NCBI RefSeq assembly: GCF_900101705.1
Contig: NZ_FNAC01000017.1
Location: forward strand, 22,473-86,472
Source: Algoriphagus faecimaris
Lineage (GTDB): Bacteria > Bacteroidota > Bacteroidia > Cytophagales > Cyclobacteriaceae
DNA length: 64,000 nucleotides
Direction of reading: 5' to 3'
Position 1 is the stretch's first letter. Each line of letters begins with the position of its first letter. The notes beneath the pieces are model-generated. The model had not been told where the DNA came from. It searched no databases and saw only the letters and a program-made list of their open reading frames with translations. Both the position numbers and the translations under genes were made by a program. Shown one piece after another: positions 1-9,868 of this stretch.

Positions 1-875
1 TTGATAGCTCCCCATATATCGAGGTCATCCAACTCCAAGAAAATACGGAGTAGTTCCGGTTTTCTTTTAAAATCATCTAAACTTAGCTCATGAGAAAGTA
101 AATAATCAAATTCTTCTGAGATCATAAACTCTTGGCCAGATTGCTTCAGGAATTTTGCTCTGGAGATCAGGTTGATCAGCATTTTCTCTGCGCTGACAGT
201 GGTTTTATGCAAGTAAACCTGCCAATACATCAATCTTCTGGCGCTTAAAAAGTTTTCGATGGAGTAGATCCCCTTTTCTTCAATGACCACTTGATCATTT
301 TTGACATCCATCATTTTAATGATTCTGTCGGCACCGATTGTTCCTTCTGAGACTCCTGTAAAAAAGCAATCTCTTTGTAAATAATCCAATCTATCTATGT
401 CTAGCTGACTAGAAACCAATTGAAAGAAAAATTTTCTTTCGTATTGATTCTTAAAGATTCTTAAAGCTAGACTTAGCTTGCCACTAAATTCCTCATTTAG
501 GAGTTCTATAGTTAACAAGGATAAGCTCTCGTGTGGAACTGCCTGGAGCAAACTGTACTCCAAAGCGTGGGAAAAAGGCCCATGACCAACATCGTGTAGC
601 AGAATAGCTATTAGCGCTGCTTCATATTCTGCATCGCTGATTTCTGTCCCTTTGTTTCTGAGATTGTCCAAGGTGATGCTCATCAAGTGCATAGCACCGA
701 TAGCATGGTGAAATCGAGTATGGTGAGCACCAGGATAAACAAAGTCAGTCAAACCTAGCTGCTTGATTCGGCGTAATCTCTGAAAGTAAGGATGATCTAT
801 AATGGCAAAAATCAATTCACTTGGAATAGTGATGAAACCATAGACGGGGTCGTTCAGTATTTTCTGGCTTTTCAA
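1..875 (-). CDS. HD-domain phosphohydrolase (dGTPase-like), 3' end outside window
   Basis: This is a partial reading frame that runs off the window start, with about 291 codons visible. It belongs to the HD superfamily of metal-dependent phosphohydrolases, related to deoxyguanosine triphosphate triphosphohydrolases. The N-terminal part reads NDPVYGFITIPSEL, then HTRFHHAIGAMHLM. The HD signature is LLHDVGHGPFSHALE, and a further conserved Asp lies in DIDRLDYLQRD. These supply the His and Asp metal ligands of the family. The start is uncertain: no ATG lies near the conserved N-terminus, so I chose a TTG at 875; the frame stays open further upstream to a stop near 910. It is divergent from porX across about 60 bp. 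The family is sure, the true substrate is not known. Confidence 0.88.
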   Translation of the reverse strand, partial: MKSQKILNDPVYGFITIPSELIFAIIDHPYFQRLRRIKQLGLTDFVYPGAHHTRFHHAIGAMHLMSITLDNLRNKGTEISDAEYEAALIAILLHDVGHGPFSHALEYSLLQAVPHESLSLLTIELLNEEFSGKLSLALRIFKNQYERKFFFQLVSSQLDIDRLDYLQRDCFFTGVSEGTIGADRIIKMMDVKNDQVVIEEKGIYSIENFLSARRLMYWQVYLHKTTVSAEKMLINLISRAKFLKQSGQEFMISEEFDYLLSHELSLDDFKRKPELLRIFLELDDLDIWGAI

Positions 876-935
876 TGAAGGCCTATTTTTGTTTACCCAA
901 AAGTAATTATAATTTTAAAAGAAACGGAAAACCCT

Positions 936-2492
936 ATGTCTCAAAAATCCAAGATACTCTGGGCAGATGATGAAATCGATCTGCTAAAGCCCCATATTCT
1001 TTTCCTCGAGCAAAAGGGATACGATATCACCACAGTCAACTCCGGTGTAGACGCCATAGAAGAAGTGGAGTCTCATAATTTTGATGTGATTTTTCTGGAC
1101 GAAATGATGCCGGGAATGACCGGCCTCGAAACGCTGCAGCAAATAAAACAAATCAAGCCTCAGATCCCTGTGGTGATGATCACCAAAAGTGAAGAGGAGC
1201 ATATCATGAATGATGCGATTGGGGGTAAGATTGCAGATTATTTGATCAAGCCACTCAATCCCAGTCAAATATGGCTTTCGGTCAAAAAAATTCTTCAAAA
1301 CAAGCAGCTCATAGAAGAAAAAACCACCCTCAACTACCAGCAAGAATTTATGCAGATCAGTATGGCTTTTGGGGATGCAGTGGACCACGAAGACTGGGCT
1401 AGTATCTACAAAAAACTGATCTATTGGGAGCTGCAGATCGATGATACAGAAAATAAAAGCATGCAGGAAGTATTAGAAACACAAAAAGTGGAGGCTAATT
1501 CTTCTTTTGCACGCTTTGTCAAAGAGAACTATTTGGACTGGATGGAGGAGCGAAACCAAGAAAAGCCACTCCTATCCAATCAAGTCATGAAAAAGAAAGT
1601 ATTTCCTAAGTTAAAAGAAGGGAAACCTCTGTTTTTTATAGTCATTGATAATTTGCGTTATGATCAGTGGGAAGAAATAGAACCCTTGATCAGCCCCTAT
1701 TTTAATATTCAGGAAAAGGAAACCTATTTCAGTATTCTTCCGACCACTACTGCCTTTGCACGAAACGCGCTTTTCAGTGGAATGATGCCTTCTGATATGG
1801 CTAGGTTTTATCCCAACCTCTGGGAAGATGAAGATTCTGACGAGGGAAAAAATAATTTTGAGCAGGATTGGTTGAAGATTAATCTTGAAAAAAATCGGAT
1901 TCCTTATCGTTTCTCTTATTCCAAAATTATTCAAACCCAGCAAGGAAAAGCTGTCTTGGATCAGTTTCATTCCATGATGCAAAACGAGCTGAATGTCTTG
2001 GTGTATAATTTTGTCGATATGGTTTCCCATGCGCGCACTGACATGAAAATGATCAGAGAATTAGCTCCGGACGAATCAGCTTATCGCTCCTTGACCAAAA
2101 GTTGGTTTGAACATTCTAGTCTGTTTGACCTGTTAAAGAAAATCCATCAGTCAGATGCGGAAGTTATAATCACTACGGATCATGGCACCAAGCGAGTGAA
2201 CAAGCCTTATCGGATCATTGGGGATAAAAATGTCACTACCAATCTTCGCTATAAGCAGGGCAGAAACTTAAACTTCGAGCCCGGAAAGGTTTTTGAAATC
2301 AGGAAACCCGAAGAAGCAAAACTGCCTAAATTAAACGTCTCTTCTTCCTATGTTTTTGCGGTGGAGGATTATTTCTTTGCCTATCCCAATAATTACAATT
2401 ACTATGTCAACTACTACAAGGACACTTTTCAGCATGGAGGTGTATCTTTGGAGGAAATGATCGTGCCGATCGTTTATCTTACTTCAAAATAA
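936..2492 (+). CDS. porX: PorX, response regulator with PglZ effector domain
   Basis: The protein has 518 residues. An N-terminal receiver domain (about 1-125) has the acidic pocket ADDE and phospho-acceptor Asp55 in FLDEMMPG. A C-terminal PglZ domain of the alkaline-phosphatase superfamily follows, with metal and nucleophile motifs IDNLRYDQW, TTTAFARNA, DMVSHARTD, TTDHGTKR and QHGGVSLEE. This architecture is that of PorX, which in Porphyromonas and Flavobacterium controls type IX secretion together with the kinase PorY and an ECF sigma factor, and whose PglZ domain cleaves cyclic oligonucleotides. No porY is seen here. It heads an operon, with tsaE 13 bp downstream. All catalytic motifs look intact. 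Confidence 0.95.
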   Translation: MSQKSKILWADDEIDLLKPHILFLEQKGYDITTVNSGVDAIEEVESHNFDVIFLDEMMPGMTGLETLQQIKQIKPQIPVVMITKSEEEHIMNDAIGGKIADYLIKPLNPSQIWLSVKKILQNKQLIEEKTTLNYQQEFMQISMAFGDAVDHEDWASIYKKLIYWELQIDDTENKSMQEVLETQKVEANSSFARFVKENYLDWMEERNQEKPLLSNQVMKKKVFPKLKEGKPLFFIVIDNLRYDQWEEIEPLISPYFNIQEKETYFSILPTTTAFARNALFSGMMPSDMARFYPNLWEDEDSDEGKNNFEQDWLKINLEKNRIPYRFSYSKIIQTQQGKAVLDQFHSMMQNELNVLVYNFVDMVSHARTDMKMIRELAPDESAYRSLTKSWFEHSSLFDLLKKIHQSDAEVIITTDHGTKRVNKPYRIIGDKNVTTNLRYKQGRNLNFEPGKVFEIRKPEEAKLPKLNVSSSYVFAVEDYFFAYPNNYNYYVNYYKDTFQHGGVSLEEMIVPIVYLTSK

Positions 2493-2505
2493 ACCAAACA
2501 ATACA

Positions 2506-2937
2506 TTGATTGAAAAAGAGTATTTGCTGGGAGATTTACCCTCTTTGTCAGAGGAGTTATTATCGGTAGCTGGCAAAGAGAGAATTTGGATATTTCAAGG
2601 TCAAATGGGTGCAGGCAAAACCACAATGATCAAAGCTATTTGTGATCATCTGCAAGTGGTGGATCCAGTAAGTAGCCCCACATTTGGTATCGTCAATCAT
2701 TATGAAACTGCCCAAGGACAGACGCTTTATCATTTTGATTTTTACAGAATGGAGGATCCGATGGAGGCCTTGGACATTGGTGTGGAGGAGTATTTTCATA
2801 GTGGGAATTATTGCTTGATAGAATGGGCAGAGAATCTTGGTGGCTTTATTCCAGAGCAATTTTTTCTGATTAAATTGGAAGTTCTTTCAGAAGACAAAAG
2901 AAAAATCACCTACCAACACATCGATTATGCCCACTGA
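2506..2937 (+). CDS. tsaE: TsaE, ATPase of the tRNA t6A synthesis complex
   Basis: TsaE is the P-loop ATPase that works with TsaB and TsaD to put threonylcarbamoyl on A37 of ANN-decoding tRNAs. The 143-residue length is typical. The Walker A motif GQMGAGKTT is at about residues 32-40, followed by the family motif VSSPTFGIVNHY, then FDFYRM and LIEWAEN. The start is TTG at 2506; there is no closer in-frame ATG and it lies 13 bp after porX. The 3' end overlaps the ald start by 11 bp, so translation of the two is probably coupled. Placement next to porX and ald looks like a plain housekeeping operon. Confidence 0.95.
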   Translation: MIEKEYLLGDLPSLSEELLSVAGKERIWIFQGQMGAGKTTMIKAICDHLQVVDPVSSPTFGIVNHYETAQGQTLYHFDFYRMEDPMEALDIGVEEYFHSGNYCLIEWAENLGGFIPEQFFLIKLEVLSEDKRKITYQHIDYAH

Positions 2938-4138
2938 ACTCAAAGAATTTACCGCTGTAGGATTGATTCCTAAAGAGTCTCCACTCCAATCCAAAAAAGG
3001 GGGGAAGCATCTTCTCATTGGGATGCCCAAGGAGAAATCTTCAGAGGAAAAGCGGATAGTTTTGACTCCAGAAGCGGTAGGATTACTTACCAATAATGGA
3101 TTGAGGGTAATTGTAGAAACTGGTGCGGGGCTACAGGCTCAGTTTACAGATCAGGACTATTCGGATGCCGGGGCAAAGGTGGTTTACACGGCAAAGGAGG
3201 CCTTGGAGGCTGAGATAGTATTAAAAGTAGACGCTCCCAGCATAGAGGAGATTGAGCAAATGAAACCCGGTTCCTGTCTGATATCAGCATTGCAGGTCGG
3301 TAGACAGTCCAAGGAATACATAGAGGCCTTGAATGCCAAGAAAATCACCGCTTTGGCTTATGAATATTTAGAAGATAAGGTGGGAGGGATGCCCGTAGTT
3401 AGGGCGATGTCAGAAATTGCCGGCAGTACAGTGATGCTGATCGCTTCAGAATATTTATCTAGTGTCAACGAGGGTAAAGGTTTGATCATGGGGGGAGTGA
3501 CAGGAGTACCACCTACTCAAGTGGTCATCATAGGAGCAGGAACCGTCGCAGAATATGCGGCAAGGACTGCTTTAGGCCTTGGAGCAAATATCAAAGTATT
3601 CGATAATCATATCTACAAACTCAGAAGGCTGAAGCAGTTGCTAGGCCAACAAATTTATACCTCAACCATTGATAACCTGACCTTGAGTCAGGCCCTGTCT
3701 GAAGCAGATGTGGTGATTGGTGCCTTAAGGGCTGAGAAGGGGAGAAATAAAATCGTCATTTCTGAGGAAATGGTAGCAAACATGATGCATGGAAGTATCA
3801 TTATCGATGTCTCCATAGATCAAGGAGGATGTATAGAGACGGCAAAGATGACCTCCCACAGCAATCCTACTTATAAAATGCATGACATCATCCATTATTG
3901 TGTGCCAAATATCGCCTCTAGGGTAGCAAGGACTGCATCTTATTCTCTAAGCAATATTTTCACCCCGATAATTTTGCAGATGGCAGACTTGGGTGGATCT
4001 GAAGAGATGATATTTAATTACCGATGGTTTCTGCGTGCGGTATATACTTATCGAGGTAGCCTTACTCATGCCTACCTAGCCAAGAAATTCAATCTCAACC
4101 ACAAAGAACTTCAGCTTTTATTAGCGGCGAGGTATTGA
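2927..4138 (+). CDS. ald: Alanine dehydrogenase
   Basis: NAD-dependent alanine dehydrogenase interconverts L-alanine and pyruvate plus ammonia in the cytoplasm. The 403-residue protein has the family N-terminal motif IGMPKEKSSEEKRIVLTPEA, the substrate-pocket region LISALQVGRQ, and a Rossmann nucleotide site VVIIGAGTVAEYAARTALG. About 30 extra residues precede the usual start of the family. ATG 2927 overlaps the end of tsaE by 11 bp, which supports the long start, although a later start near the conserved motif cannot be excluded. The stop abuts the convergent receiver-protein gene with no spacer. The related transhydrogenase alpha subunit is the main alternative family; the length and the C-terminal part favour Ald. 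Confidence 0.92.
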   Translation: MPTELKEFTAVGLIPKESPLQSKKGGKHLLIGMPKEKSSEEKRIVLTPEAVGLLTNNGLRVIVETGAGLQAQFTDQDYSDAGAKVVYTAKEALEAEIVLKVDAPSIEEIEQMKPGSCLISALQVGRQSKEYIEALNAKKITALAYEYLEDKVGGMPVVRAMSEIAGSTVMLIASEYLSSVNEGKGLIMGGVTGVPPTQVVIIGAGTVAEYAARTALGLGANIKVFDNHIYKLRRLKQLLGQQIYTSTIDNLTLSQALSEADVVIGALRAEKGRNKIVISEEMVANMMHGSIIIDVSIDQGGCIETAKMTSHSNPTYKMHDIIHYCVPNIASRVARTASYSLSNIFTPIILQMADLGGSEEMIFNYRWFLRAVYTYRGSLTHAYLAKKFNLNHKELQLLLAARY

Positions 4139-4612
4139 TTAGGAAAGAAGGTTTTGTCTAAGTAAAAACTCAAGCTGATCATTAGCTTTGATCAGCGCCT
4201 GGGTCAGTCGCTCATTTTCGCGGCGAAGCGTATAGATTTCGAAGGCATTTTTTATGACAGTACGTAAATAATCTTCCTCCCAAGGCTTGGTCAAGTAATG
4301 GTAAACTTGCCCCTTGTTAATTGCATCTATAACCGCTTGGATATCTGTATATCCTGTCAAAAGCACCCGGATTGGATTAGGGTGAATCGGTATGATTGAC
4401 TCAAGAAATTCTACCCCAGTCTTTTCAGGCATCCGCTGATCAGTGATGATGATATCGATGTCTTCTTGTGCGAGAATATCCTCTCCCTCCTTGGCCGAAA
4501 TCGCTAGAAAAATTTTGTAATCTCTTCTAAAAGTAGCCTTAAACGCCTGAAGATTGTTTTCTTCATCATCGACGTATAGAATTTTTATTTTTTCTTCTGT
4601 CTTCGTTTCCAT
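4139..4612 (-). CDS. Single-domain response regulator with C-terminal coiled coil
   Basis: The protein has 157 residues: a receiver domain with acidic residues in LYVDDEENN, phospho-acceptor Asp58 in ITDQRMP, Thr in LLTGYTD and Lys in LTKPW, then a short helical tail (about 130-157, RRENERLTQALIKAND) that could be a coiled coil. There is no DNA-binding or enzymatic output domain. The sequence is closely related to the receiver of the hybrid kinase at 9861 (shared VDDE/IDDE-NNL, DQRMP and DAINKG segments), so the two paralogues bracket the operon between them. It is divergent from that operon across a 201-bp intergenic region. A role as a phosphate-shuttle partner for the downstream kinases is an inference. 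Confidence 0.92.
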   Translation of the reverse strand: METKTEEKIKILYVDDEENNLQAFKATFRRDYKIFLAISAKEGEDILAQEDIDIIITDQRMPEKTGVEFLESIIPIHPNPIRVLLTGYTDIQAVIDAINKGQVYHYLTKPWEEDYLRTVIKNAFEIYTLRRENERLTQALIKANDQLEFLLRQNLLS

Positions 4613-4750
4613 TCTAGATTAGGCCAATAAATTGTAAAAACTACCCTAAATAATCGCTTTTTTTACGTAAAAACAAACTATTTCTTTTAGAGGTACTGAT
4701 AATAGTGGACAAATTTATATCAATAAACGATAAAATAATTACTAAAATTA

Positions 4751-4780
4751 TTTGAGTTATAAAATCAAAAACTAACTTTA
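4751..4780 (+). promoter_or_regulatory. Candidate Bacteroidota promoter for the 4814 operon
   Basis: TTTG at 4751-4754 and TAACTTTA at 4773-4780 are separated by 18 bp. This fits the TTTG / TAnnTTTG sigma-ABfr pattern with one mismatch and ends 33 bp before the ATG at 4814. A seven-codon mini-frame starting at 4795 lies in the leader and ends just past the ATG; its significance is unknown. Confidence 0.45.
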
Positions 4781-4813
4781 CAAGGCTTATCACCATGTTG
4801 CAGTTAAAAAATC

Positions 4814-7081
4814 ATGCTTAAAACACCCCAACTTGATCGTCAAGGTCAAGCATATCCAGTTTTTTTCTACCCTTCAGAAGCAGAAGATGCAGTTGCTCTA
4901 AATGAATTAAGAAGCAATCCTCAGATAAGGGTAGTGGACGAAATAAGAAGTCAGGTAGCAGATTTGATTAAAGCCAAAAACCCTTCAAAATCCTACCAAA
5001 CAGAAGAGCTAAAACAAGCTGTAAAGGAATTTTTTGAAGACATAGATGAAGATGAATACGGCGCTTGGGTATATTACCCATGGAAACTAACCTTGGTTCA
5101 TCTCTTGGGTCGAGAGGATTTTATAAGGGTAAGGACGTCAAGAAATAACTATAAAATAACGCCTGAAGAGCAAGAAATTCTAGCTTCCAAAAAAATAGGA
5201 ATTGTGGGTTTGTCGGTGGGGCAAAGTATTGCTTATGCGATAGCTCTGGAGCGTGGAGCAGGTCTTTTGCGATTGGCTGACTTTGATACTTTGGAACTTA
5301 GCAATCTCAATCGCCTCAAAGCGGGAGTGACCAGTTTGGGCTTGGAAAAAGTAGTGATTGCAGCTAGGGAAATTAGTGAGATTGACCCTTACCTCCGACT
5401 GGAGCTGTACAGAGAAGGAGTAAATGAGGAGAATATTGAAGATTTTTTAAGTAAAGACGGCAAGCTTGATTTGCTTATCGACGAGTGCGACAGCCTTGAT
5501 ATCAAAGTACTGCTTCGACAGCGAGCAAGAAGTCAGGGAATTCCGGTCATGATGGATACTTCGGATCGAGGGATGTTAGACATAGAGCGTTTTGACCTGG
5601 AGCCAGACAGACCTGTGTTTCATGGATTACTGGGGAATATTGATTTAAGTTCTCTGAAGGGACTTTCCAACGCTCAGAAGGTAGGTACGGGCTTGAAGAT
5701 CACAGGAACAGACACACTTTCCCCTAGAATGAAAGCATCTCTACTCGAGGTGGGACAGACGATTAGTAGCTGGCCACAGTTGGCTTCGGCAGTTTACCTC
5801 GGTGGGGCATCTGTTGCGCATGTGGGCAGGAAGTTGCTTTTGGGCGAGGAAGTGAAATCGGGCCGATTTTATGTCGACTTGGATGAGATTGTCAATATAG
5901 ATGCGCCTGTAGAGCTTGTTTCAGCAGCAGTTAGCTCCGTTTCCAGTGATGAATTAAAAGATAAAATTCCGCAGAATATCCTGCCTTCAGGCTATTTGTT
6001 GACGAAAGAGGAGTTGGAAGATTTGATTGCATTTGCAAATCTCGCCCCATCAGGGGGGAATATTCAGCCTTGGATTTGGGTTTTTGATCAGCGTGGAGTT
6101 TTACATTTGTTGCATGACCAAAAGCGTAGCCATTCATTGTTGGATTTTTTAGGTACTGGGTCTTTGATCGCCTTTGGGGCGGCTTTGGAAAATATCCGTC
6201 TCTATGCTGCAGATAAGGGCCTTGAAATAGAAGTGATTAATCACCTAAGTGAATTTGAGCAGGAGCCTGTAGCAAGTATTCGCTTTACTTCCAAACAAAA
6301 TTCAGCCATTGAGCTTCCTTATTCAGACTTGGTCGATGGAGTAAAACTTCGGTGCACCAACAGAAAAAATGCTAAAAAAATAGCCTTGGATAGAAAAGTC
6401 CTTGATGAAATGGAGGAAATGGCCGAGGCCGAGCAAATGGTATTGGAATACATCGAGTCAGAGGAAGACTTAGAAAAGCTATCTAAAGTGATCGGGGGAA
6501 TGGACCGGATGAGGCTATTTCATGAGCAAGGCTTGAAGGATTTCATAGGCGAGGTAAGGTGGACCGAGAAAGAGGCCAAAGAAACAGGCGACGGTATAGA
6601 TATCGCTACTTTGGAATTGTCTGGTACAGAGCGTGCAGCGATGGGACTTTTGAAAGACCCGCGGACCGTTAGGTTTTTTAGGAAATTTCTGATGGGATTT
6701 GGATTGACAAAAATTTCACATGAGACCCTGATGAGTTCCTCGGCGATTTTCCTTCTACAGGCCAAGGATTTCACTCCGCAGTCCTATTTGAAGGCGGGAC
6801 AAGTTCTCCAACGAATGTGGATCAAAGCCAATATGCAAGGGCTGAGTTTTCAGCCTGTGACAGCTGCGATGTTTATATTTCATAAGTTAGCGAGAGATCC
6901 AAATCATGGATTTAGTCAAGAAGAGGTGGGTATGATAGAGAAATACAAAAAAGAATTCAATACCTTGTTCAATATGAACCTCGAAAACCAAGAAATATTT
7001 ATGTTTAGGTTGAATTTGGCGGGAGAGCCCACAATGCGCTCCTATCGACGAGATGTAAGTGATACTTTATTTGTTTTATGA
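4814..7081 (+). CDS. Rv1355c-family fusion: ThiF/E1-like adenylation domain plus nitroreductase domain
   Basis: The protein has 755 residues. The central part (about 125-350) is an E1/ThiF/MoeB-like fold: nucleotide loop KIGIVGLSVGQS, acidic strand ADFDTLELSNLNR with the ATP-contacting Arg, then LLIDECDSLDIK. I see no CxxC zinc pairs and no obvious catalytic-Cys loop, so activation without thioester transfer is possible. The C-terminal half (about 390-750) is an FMN nitroreductase-like fold, recognised by LAPSGGNIQPWIW. The combination matches proteins annotated as the Rv1355c family, whose function is unknown as far as I know. The next gene starts 4 bp after the stop, so it heads an operon with a GNAT-like enzyme and two signalling proteins. 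Confidence 0.85.
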   Translation: MLKTPQLDRQGQAYPVFFYPSEAEDAVALNELRSNPQIRVVDEIRSQVADLIKAKNPSKSYQTEELKQAVKEFFEDIDEDEYGAWVYYPWKLTLVHLLGREDFIRVRTSRNNYKITPEEQEILASKKIGIVGLSVGQSIAYAIALERGAGLLRLADFDTLELSNLNRLKAGVTSLGLEKVVIAAREISEIDPYLRLELYREGVNEENIEDFLSKDGKLDLLIDECDSLDIKVLLRQRARSQGIPVMMDTSDRGMLDIERFDLEPDRPVFHGLLGNIDLSSLKGLSNAQKVGTGLKITGTDTLSPRMKASLLEVGQTISSWPQLASAVYLGGASVAHVGRKLLLGEEVKSGRFYVDLDEIVNIDAPVELVSAAVSSVSSDELKDKIPQNILPSGYLLTKEELEDLIAFANLAPSGGNIQPWIWVFDQRGVLHLLHDQKRSHSLLDFLGTGSLIAFGAALENIRLYAADKGLEIEVINHLSEFEQEPVASIRFTSKQNSAIELPYSDLVDGVKLRCTNRKNAKKIALDRKVLDEMEEMAEAEQMVLEYIESEEDLEKLSKVIGGMDRMRLFHEQGLKDFIGEVRWTEKEAKETGDGIDIATLELSGTERAAMGLLKDPRTVRFFRKFLMGFGLTKISHETLMSSSAIFLLQAKDFTPQSYLKAGQVLQRMWIKANMQGLSFQPVTAAMFIFHKLARDPNHGFSQEEVGMIEKYKKEFNTLFNMNLENQEIFMFRLNLAGEPTMRSYRRDVSDTLFVL

Positions 7082-7085
7082 TTCT

Positions 7086-7772
7086 ATGTTTAAACTGATT
7101 GCATTCAAGGCGATAGATGACCCCGAGAGATGTCAAAAGTTTATCGATGGGCATCGTCAAGTTTTAGAAAGTATAGGCGTTAAAAAGGTCACTTCAGCTA
7201 ATGACTCCTGGACAGAAAACCCAGATGTAATCGTTGTTATTGTCGAGTCAGACGAGGATGGTTTGATTTATGGAGGAGCACGAATTCACAAAGCAAATGA
7301 CCGTTTCCCACTTCCTATGGTGGAAGCAATAGAGGATCTAGACGAATCCATAAAAGAAGTAATCAGTAAAGATCTAGATGCCGGAACAGGTGAAATTTGT
7401 GGTTTGTGGAATTCACGTAAAATAACAGGTATGGGGATCGGTGCGATTTTTATGTCTAAAGCCTGTTTAGCACTGACTCCAAAGCTTGGACTTTCTTCTT
7501 TATATGCTCTGTTTGCACCTACTACTGTTAAATTGGGGCTTGAGATGGGATACGAGATATTGACTCAGGTCGGTAATAATGGTACTTTTTACTATCCCAA
7601 GTTAGATTTAATAGCCACTGCAATGAAGTTACATGACGCTGTCGGTCTACCCAGAATGGCAGATGATATTAGATCGTCAATTTTTGAAATCAGAGATAAC
7701 CAAAGACTTATCATACAAGAAAACTACCGAGGTAGAGATGTTACACTAGAATATACTTCTTATATAGAATGA
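7086..7772 (+). CDS. GNAT-fold protein, resembling acyl-homoserine-lactone / N-acyl amino acid synthases
   Basis: The protein has 228 residues from ATG 7086, 4 bp after the upstream stop; an earlier in-frame ATG at 7059 would overlap that gene. No exact family is recognised. The layout suggests a GNAT fold of the autoinducer-synthase type: an acidic strand followed by YGGARIHKANDRFPLPM, then GEICGLWNSRKITGMGIG, where LuxI and FeeM-like enzymes carry their conserved Arg/Glu strand and acyl-CoA or acyl-carrier loop. There is no signal peptide or membrane segment. It lies between an E1-nitroreductase fusion and a sensor kinase, overlapping the kinase start by 4 bp (ATGA). The functional class is an inference; fold comparison would decide. 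Confidence 0.6.
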   Translation: MFKLIAFKAIDDPERCQKFIDGHRQVLESIGVKKVTSANDSWTENPDVIVVIVESDEDGLIYGGARIHKANDRFPLPMVEAIEDLDESIKEVISKDLDAGTGEICGLWNSRKITGMGIGAIFMSKACLALTPKLGLSSLYALFAPTTVKLGLEMGYEILTQVGNNGTFYYPKLDLIATAMKLHDAVGLPRMADDIRSSIFEIRDNQRLIIQENYRGRDVTLEYTSYIE

Positions 7773-9868
7773 AATTCAAGAATTTGTTTTTCCTTGCCCT
7801 CATCTTATCATTATTTTCCTGTGTAAAAGAGGAAAGTGATTTTGAATTTATTGGGTGGTTACCAAGTACAGAAGCAACAAAAAGCATAAATGACCTTTTG
7901 AATATTCCGGAGGGTGAATTGAATCGTGTTGAAGAGGATTTTTTGTCTCTTGGCTATTCCAATAGTGCCTTTTGGATTAAGCTTCGTGCAAAAGTTGATG
8001 TTTCGGAATTTGATGGTGCCTATTTGTCATTTGCTAATCCAATGCTTAATGAAATTGACGTTTATAATGAGCAGGGTCAACTGATTCAGAAGGTAGGCCG
8101 ATTGAATTTTAGGCAGTCAGATTATAATACTTTTTTCAATCAAATTAATGTCTCTGATCAATCGGGAAGAACTTTTTATGTACGCGTAAAAAGCTTTGGA
8201 AACAATAACATTCCGATTAAGATTGTGGAAAAGTCAAATTCAGGACTTTCTCTAGACGAAAGAAATGTTCTTTTCGGTTTGTATTTCGGGATTGTGATCG
8301 CCATGTTCTTTTACAATCTCTTTCTGTGGGTTTCTACCAAGGATAGTATTTACGGACTTTACATAAGCTACATTTTCTTTGTAGGTATGACTCAAGGCAT
8401 TCTAGGGGGATATGTTGATTCCTATCTTTGGCCGGAGAATACATTCTTAAGGCAGTATAGTTTCTACCTCAGTACCGTTTTGGTCAATATTGTGGGGATT
8501 TATTATTCTCTTAAGTTCTTAAACATTAAATCATTTAACAGAAAAATCTTCAAACTTGGCCAAGTTATCATTGCCATTTATTTCCTTATACTTTTTGCTT
8601 TTTTGGTTGATTTAGGAATTGGACAATTTAAGTTTAGACTACTCCAGATATTTTTAGGCATAGTACCTATCTTTTTGATTTCCATTTCAATTTATTCTCT
8701 GAGAAAAGGGTATCGTCCCGCTAAATTCTTCCTGATTTCATGGTTTTTGTTGATTTGTAGCATGGTCATTTTTCTATTGAGTGACTTAAATATTCTGCCT
8801 CATAATTTTATAACCAATTATATTTTCACATTTGGTTCAGCTTTCGAGGCGCTACTCCTTTCCTTCGCCTTGGCTGATAAAATCAATATCCTCAAAAAGG
8901 AAAAGGAAGCAGAGCAAATGGAGCGTCTGCGGGTGTTGAAAGAAAATGAATCTTTGATCAAAGAGCAAAATAATCTTCTTGAGGAGAAAGTAAGACTTCG
9001 AACAGATGAGTTGGAGCAAGCACTAAGAAATCTGCAAAATACGCAAAGCCAATTGGTGAGTCAGGAAAAAATGGCCTCTTTGGGCCAATTGACAGCCGGC
9101 ATAGCCCATGAAATTAATAATCCGATCAACTTTGTGAGCTCCAATATCACACCACTCAAGCGGGATGTGGCTGATATCATGGAAGTGATTGAGTTTTATA
9201 GAGAAACTGCCAATACTGAATTTACGCCCGATTCGATCAAAAAAGCCAAACAGCTTGAGGAGGATTTGGAACTTGACTATGTATTGGAAGAAGTGGATCA
9301 GCTACTCAAAGGAATGGAAGAGGGGGCTAAACGTACAGTGGAGATTGTAAAAGGACTCCGACTGTTTTCCCGAGTAGATGAGCAAGACATTAAAAAGGTT
9401 GATTTGCATGATGGGATAAACAGTACTTTGATCCTTTTGAACAGTTCTATTCCTGGAAAAATCCGAATCGTCAGGGAGTTTGGTGAGCTTCCTATGGTCG
9501 AATGTCTTGCAGGGAAAATCAATCAAGTCTTTATGAATATTATCAACAATGCCGTCCATGCATTGAGCGATCATATGGATGAAGTCAACGATCCTAAAAT
9601 CGAAATAAGGACCAAGTCTCTCGGAGAGACCGTCGTAGTGGAGATAGATGATAATGGTCCAGGAATGCCGGAGCATGTAAGGCAGCGAATTTTTGAACCT
9701 TTTTTCACTACTAAGTCTGTAGGAAGGGGCACAGGTTTGGGGCTTTCAATAGTTTATTCTATTATTGAGAATCACAAAGGCACACTAGAGGTGGAAACTG
9801 AAGTGGGCAAGGGAACTACTTTTATCATAACGCTACCTATTTATCAAAGTACATCCAAGTATGAATAG
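7769..9868 (+). CDS. 7TMR-DISM membrane histidine kinase with lipoprotein-type signal
   Basis: The protein has 699 residues. The N-terminus [18 protein letters not shown] looks like a lipoprotein signal. A periplasmic 7TMR-DISMED2-like beta domain follows (about 25-165), with [11 protein letters not shown] and [16 protein letters not shown]. About seven membrane helices span residues 168-375. A coiled coil (about 375-430) leads to the phospho-acceptor His447 in [13 protein letters not shown] and an HATPase domain with [19 protein letters not shown] and [15 protein letters not shown]2 domains usually bind carbohydrate-like or other small ligands. It overlaps its upstream neighbour by 4 bp (ATGA) and its downstream one by 8 bp, so it is translationally coupled to the enzymes before it. 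Confidence 0.92.
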   Translation: MKFKNLFFLALILSLFSCVKEESDFEFIGWLPSTEATKSINDLLNIPEGELNRVEEDFLSLGYSNSAFWIKLRAKVDVSEFDGAYLSFANPMLNEIDVYNEQGQLIQKVGRLNFRQSDYNTFFNQINVSDQSGRTFYVRVKSFGNNNIPIKIVEKSNSGLSLDERNVLFGLYFGIVIAMFFYNLFLWVSTKDSIYGLYISYIFFVGMTQGILGGYVDSYLWPENTFLRQYSFYLSTVLVNIVGIYYSLKFLNIKSFNRKIFKLGQVIIAIYFLILFAFLVDLGIGQFKFRLLQIFLGIVPIFLISISIYSLRKGYRPAKFFLISWFLLICSMVIFLLSDLNILPHNFITNYIFTFGSAFEALLLSFALADKINILKKEKEAEQMERLRVLKENESLIKEQNNLLEEKVRLRTDELEQALRNLQNTQSQLVSQEKMASLGQLTAGIAHEINNPINFVSSNITPLKRDVADIMEVIEFYRETANTEFTPDSIKKAKQLEEDLELDYVLEEVDQLLKGMEEGAKRTVEIVKGLRLFSRVDEQDIKKVDLHDGINSTLILLNSSIPGKIRIVREFGELPMVECLAGKINQVFMNIINNAVHALSDHMDEVNDPKIEIRTKSLGETVVVEIDDNGPGMPEHVRQRIFEPFFTTKSVGRGTGLGLSIVYSIIENHKGTLEVETEVGKGTTFIITLPIYQSTSKYE

